Source of the DNA: Nocardia tengchongensis
GTDB lineage: Bacteria; Actinomycetota; Actinomycetes; Mycobacteriales; Mycobacteriaceae
Direction of reading: 5' to 3'
DNA: 64,000 nucleotides
Assembly: GCF_018362975.1 (NCBI RefSeq)
Contig: NZ_CP074371.1
Location: 4,960,001 to 5,024,000 of the forward strand
This document shows, in pieces, positions 61,459-64,000 of the stretch. Made by a program: the position numbers and the translations under genes. Each line of letters opens with the position of its first letter. Positions within the stretch are counted from its first letter, which is position 1. The notes beneath the pieces were generated by a model that was not told where the DNA came from, searched no databases, and saw only the letters and a program-made list of their open reading frames with translations.

Positions 61459-62697
61459 ATGCAGTCCTGGTCCGATACCGCTGTCCCGACCGTCCCCGGA
61501 TCCGGACCAGCGTTGCGGTTGTTCGACACCGCCGACAAGCAGGTGCGCCCGGTGACCCCCGGCGCCACCGCAACGATGTACGTGTGCGGCATCACCCCCT
61601 ATGACGCCACCCACCTCGGGCACGCCGCCACCTACCTGACTTTCGATCTGGTCAACCGCCTGTGGCGCGACGCCGGACACGAGGTGCACTACGTGCAGAA
61701 CACCACCGACGTCGACGACCCGCTGTTCGAGCGTGCCGAACGCGACGGCATCGACTGGCGTGAGCTGGGCACCCGCGAGATCAACCTGTTCCGCGAGGAC
61801 ATGGCCGCGCTGCGGGTCATCCCGCCGCGCGACTACATCGGCGCCATCGAATCGGTGCAGGAAGTCGTGGAGCTGGTCGACAAGCTGCTGGCCTCGGGCG
61901 CGGCGTATGTGGTCGACGACCCGCAGTACCCCGACATCTACTTCCGCCACGACGCGACCGAGCAGTTCGGCTACGAGTCCGGCTACGACCGCGCGACCAT
62001 GGAGCGGCTCTTCGCCGAACGCGGCGGCGATCCGACCCGGCCGGGCAAGCGGGATCCGATCGACGCGCTGCTGTGGCGCGCCGAGCGGCCCGGTGAGCCG
62101 TCGTGGCCGGCGCCGTTCGGGGCGGGCCGTCCCGGCTGGCACATCGAGTGTGCGGCGATCGCGGTCAACCGCATCGGCACCGAGTTCGATATCCAGGGCG
62201 GCGGCAGCGACCTGATCTACCCCCACCACGAGTACTCGGCCGCGCACGCCGAAGCCCTGGTCAAGGGCCGCCGCTTCGCCCGCCACTACGTGCACGCGGG
62301 CCTGATCGGGCTCGACGGCGAGAAGATGTCCAAGTCGCGCGGCAACCTGGTGTTCGTGTCCAAGCTGCGCCGCGCGGGCACCGATCCGGCCGCGATCCGG
62401 CTGGGCCTGTTCGCCGGGCACTACCGGGCCGATCGGGAATGGTCGGATGCTGTTCTGGCCGAGGCGGTTTCCCGTCTGGAGCGGTGGCGTAGCGCCGCGG
62501 CGCTGGCGTCGGGCCCGGCCGCCGAGGACACCGTGGCCCGGTTGCGCCGCCACCTGGCCGACGACCTCGACACTCCGAAAGCCCTTGCGGCGGTCGATTC
62601 CTGGGCCGAGCAGGCCCTCGCCTACGGCGGCCCCGACGCCGGCGCTCCGGCGCTGATCCGCGACGCGGTCGACGCGCTGCTCGGTATCAGCCTCTGA
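61459..62697 (+). CDS. mshC: L-cysteine:1D-myo-inosityl-2-amino-2-deoxy-alpha-D-glucopyranoside ligase
   Basis: 412 residues, the normal MshC length. A class I cysteinyl-tRNA synthetase relative lacking the C-terminal tRNA-binding part. Zinc/Cys motif [20 protein letters not shown] with the HIGH-like [14 protein letters not shown] with zinc ligands, [13 protein letters not shown] and [10 protein letters not shown]. It forms the Cys amide of GlcN-inositol with ATP, the penultimate step of mycothiol synthesis. The hydrophobic-lid WxPA region [17 protein letters not shown] is typical. 217 bases separate it from SCO1664, so it may have its own promoter; it ends at the hairpin 62712-62750. Confidence 0.96.
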   Translation: MQSWSDTAVPTVPGSGPALRLFDTADKQVRPVTPGATATMYVCGITPYDATHLGHAATYLTFDLVNRLWRDAGHEVHYVQNTTDVDDPLFERAERDGIDWRELGTREINLFREDMAALRVIPPRDYIGAIESVQEVVELVDKLLASGAAYVVDDPQYPDIYFRHDATEQFGYESGYDRATMERLFAERGGDPTRPGKRDPIDALLWRAERPGEPSWPAPFGAGRPGWHIECAAIAVNRIGTEFDIQGGGSDLIYPHHEYSAAHAEALVKGRRFARHYVHAGLIGLDGEKMSKSRGNLVFVSKLRRAGTDPAAIRLGLFAGHYRADREWSDAVLAEAVSRLERWRSAAALASGPAAEDTVARLRRHLADDLDTPKALAAVDSWAEQALAYGGPDAGAPALIRDAVDALLGISL

Positions 62698-63101
62698 GCG
62701 AGGCTCATCTAACGACTGTGGCCCCGGGATGATGCCGGGGCCACAGTCGTCTCCCCAGCCGGGCACGGTCGAGGGGACGTGGTGGGAATCAGGGCGGCTG
62801 CCGTGGCTGCGCTGCGGACGCGTGGGCGGGCCGGGTGAGTTCCTGGTGGCGCGGGTCAGGCGCCCTCCGTGGGCCGGTTGCCGAGGTGGCAGCCGATGAG
62901 GTTGCGCGCGGGCACTGGCCGAGCCACACACCGATATGGCCAAGGCCGCGCTGAACACGGCGTGTCCCCTCCCGGCGCCCATACCGCGCGCAGGGGGCGT
63001 GGCGCGCGGTGAGCGCGGGCCCGGCGCAAATGAGTCGCCCCTGCGGTGGGGGTGGGCGCATTCTGGGGGCGTCGTGTCGTCGTTGTCGAGGAGGAATGTC
63101 G
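62698..63101. other. Noncoding gap after mshC
   Basis: About 400 bases. It holds the mshC terminator and, at its right end, the GAGGAGG ribosome binding site of the next gene. Frames on both strands here look like chance open frames in GC-rich sequence; I see no gene or RNA in it. Confidence 0.5.
62712..62750 (+). terminator. Strong 16-bp stem terminator after mshC
   Basis: ACGACTGTGGCCCCGG (62712-62727), 7-base loop, exact complement at 62735-62750. The outer stem is the same as in the terminator at 36321-36357. Confidence 0.8.
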
Positions 63102-63989
63102 GTGGGTGCCCCGGAGTCTGTGGCCGCGGAGCTGCGGGTGGGTGCGGCGCGTTTCGCGCGCGCGACCGCCCGGCTCGAGGAGTGCGCGGTGTTCTATCGG
63201 GAGATCGTGGGGCTGGCACAGCTTTTCGCGTTCTCCGATCACGCGGGCTACAGCGGGTTCGTGTTCGGATTGCCGGGGCAGTCCGCGCAGCTGGAATTGG
63301 TGCGCCTGCACGGTGCGCCGACACCGCCACCGGCCGATCCCGAGCACGCGGTGGTGCTGTATCTGCGCGGCGGGTTCGAGGCGTTGCGGACCCGGCTCGC
63401 CGATCACGGTGTGGGCGAGGTGGTTCCGGACAATCCGTATTGGGTGGCGGCGGGGGCGTTCGCGGTGCTCGATCCCGAGGGCTGGATGCTGATCGTGGTG
63501 CCGCCCGGGGAGGGTGCGGGGGCGGTGCGGATCGAGGAGTTCACCGGTGACCGCGCCGAGATCGCGTGGTCGTTCCGGATGGCCGAGGATTCCGAGCCGC
63601 TGCTGGCGGGCTATATCGGGCGCGGGCGGGTGTGGGTGGCGCGCAACGCCTCCGGTGCGGTGGTCGGCCACATTCAGGCCGCGGCCGATGCGGACGGGTC
63701 GACGTGGGAGATCGTCAATACCGCGGTAGTGCACGCGCTGCGTGGTACCGGGGTGGGTCGGGCGATGATCGATACGGTGGTGGCCGCGGCGACCGCGGCG
63801 GGGGCGCGGCGACTGGAGTTGGCCACGGCCACCGCCGATGTGGGGAATCTGCGGTTCTATCAGCGCTGTGGGTTCCGGATGACGCGGGTTGTGCCCGATG
63901 TGTTCACCGCGGCCGCCGGGTATTCCGACCTGGTGATGGTCGACGGGATCCGAATGCTGGATCAAGTCTGGTTCGCCCGCGAGTTGTGA
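63102..63989 (+). CDS. VOC-GNAT fusion protein
   Basis: 295 residues from a GTG at 63102, seven bases after GGAGG (63090-63094); an ATG at 63096 is too close to the ribosome binding site. The N-terminal VOC (glyoxalase/bleomycin-resistance) domain covers about residues 10-130: ARFARATARLEECAVFYREI, GYSGFVFGLPG and FAVLDPEGWMLIVVPP. The C-terminal GNAT acetyltransferase covers about 140-295: VVHALRGTGVGRAMIDTVVA is the acetyl-CoA P-loop, followed by NLRFYQRCGFRMT. The fusion suggests that a substrate bound by the VOC part is acetylated by the GNAT part, or dual detoxification. Not linked to mshC in transcription. Confidence 0.82.
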   Translation: MGAPESVAAELRVGAARFARATARLEECAVFYREIVGLAQLFAFSDHAGYSGFVFGLPGQSAQLELVRLHGAPTPPPADPEHAVVLYLRGGFEALRTRLADHGVGEVVPDNPYWVAAGAFAVLDPEGWMLIVVPPGEGAGAVRIEEFTGDRAEIAWSFRMAEDSEPLLAGYIGRGRVWVARNASGAVVGHIQAAADADGSTWEIVNTAVVHALRGTGVGRAMIDTVVAAATAAGARRLELATATADVGNLRFYQRCGFRMTRVVPDVFTAAAGYSDLVMVDGIRMLDQVWFAREL

Positions 63990-64000
63990 ACGGTGATTCG

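Overview
The window reads as a chromosomal segment of a high-GC mycolata actinomycete, most probably Nocardia or a close relative in the Corynebacteriales. Pointers are a mycothiol ligase gene (mshC) inside the pyrD / LppL-like / uppP / DUF3090 / SCO1664 neighbourhood familiar from mycobacteria, an antigen-85-type esterase, a PapA5-like acyltransferase, FAAL and FadD15-type ligases, an MmpL transporter, actinobacterial IHF, an F420-type luciferase-like oxidoreductase and GTG/TTG starts. No species assignment can be made from sequence reading alone.

Layout. 1-3069: the start of a leftward biosynthetic operon (FAAL, free-standing ACP, type I PKS ketosynthase cut by the window edge). 3450-6787: a GT4 glycosyltransferase coupled to a glycogen-debranching-type glucosidase. 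6797-9654: an EntS-like MFS exporter and a secreted alpha/beta hydrolase either side of a good IdeR-like box. 9680-12062: two identical tRNA-Leu(GAG) genes in opposite orientation bracketing a small lipoprotein, a Sel1-repeat protein and a divergent IHF. 12080-23349: TetR, APH-like phosphotransferase, LLM oxidoreductase, SAM methyltransferase, NTF2-like gene, P450, two secreted esterases, an ECF sigma factor and a quinone reductase. 23569-36303: a frameshifted conserved gene, a second GT4, two paralogous helical-repeat proteins of unknown function, an imine-reductase-like enzyme, two flavoenzymes, a LURP-one-like protein, an M20 peptidase and a PEBP protein. 36371-40251: a TetR/acyltransferase pair with an operator and a FadD15-type ligase.

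40468-47085 is the most unusual part. Two GTP cyclohydrolase II (RibA) homologues stand back to back. Each has a PfkB/ribokinase-like partner that carries an extra N-terminal region and has lost the catalytic Asp of the GAGD motif. A third, decayed ribA piece lies at one end. One RibA has a C-terminal membrane anchor and a Leu at the residue that is Tyr in ordinary GCH II. Next to it are three tandem paralogous small proteins of unknown function. This is my best candidate for an undescribed system.

47113-62697: pyrD, DUF5703 and an LppL-like lipoprotein at one end and uppP, a histidine phosphatase, DUF3090, SCO1664 and mshC at the other. Between them sit a CBS protein, a lipoprotein, MmpL, YrdB, an aldo/keto reductase and a heme-uptake ABC transporter (hmuTUV) with an IdeR-like palindrome. 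A VOC-GNAT fusion closes the window.

At least seven single-base reading-frame breaks interrupt otherwise well-conserved genes (NTF2-like, the 23569 gene, FadD15-like, MmpL twice, HmuV twice). Most fall in or beside short G/C runs. Assembly indels explain this better than pseudogenisation, so these genes should be read as single genes until the sequence is checked.
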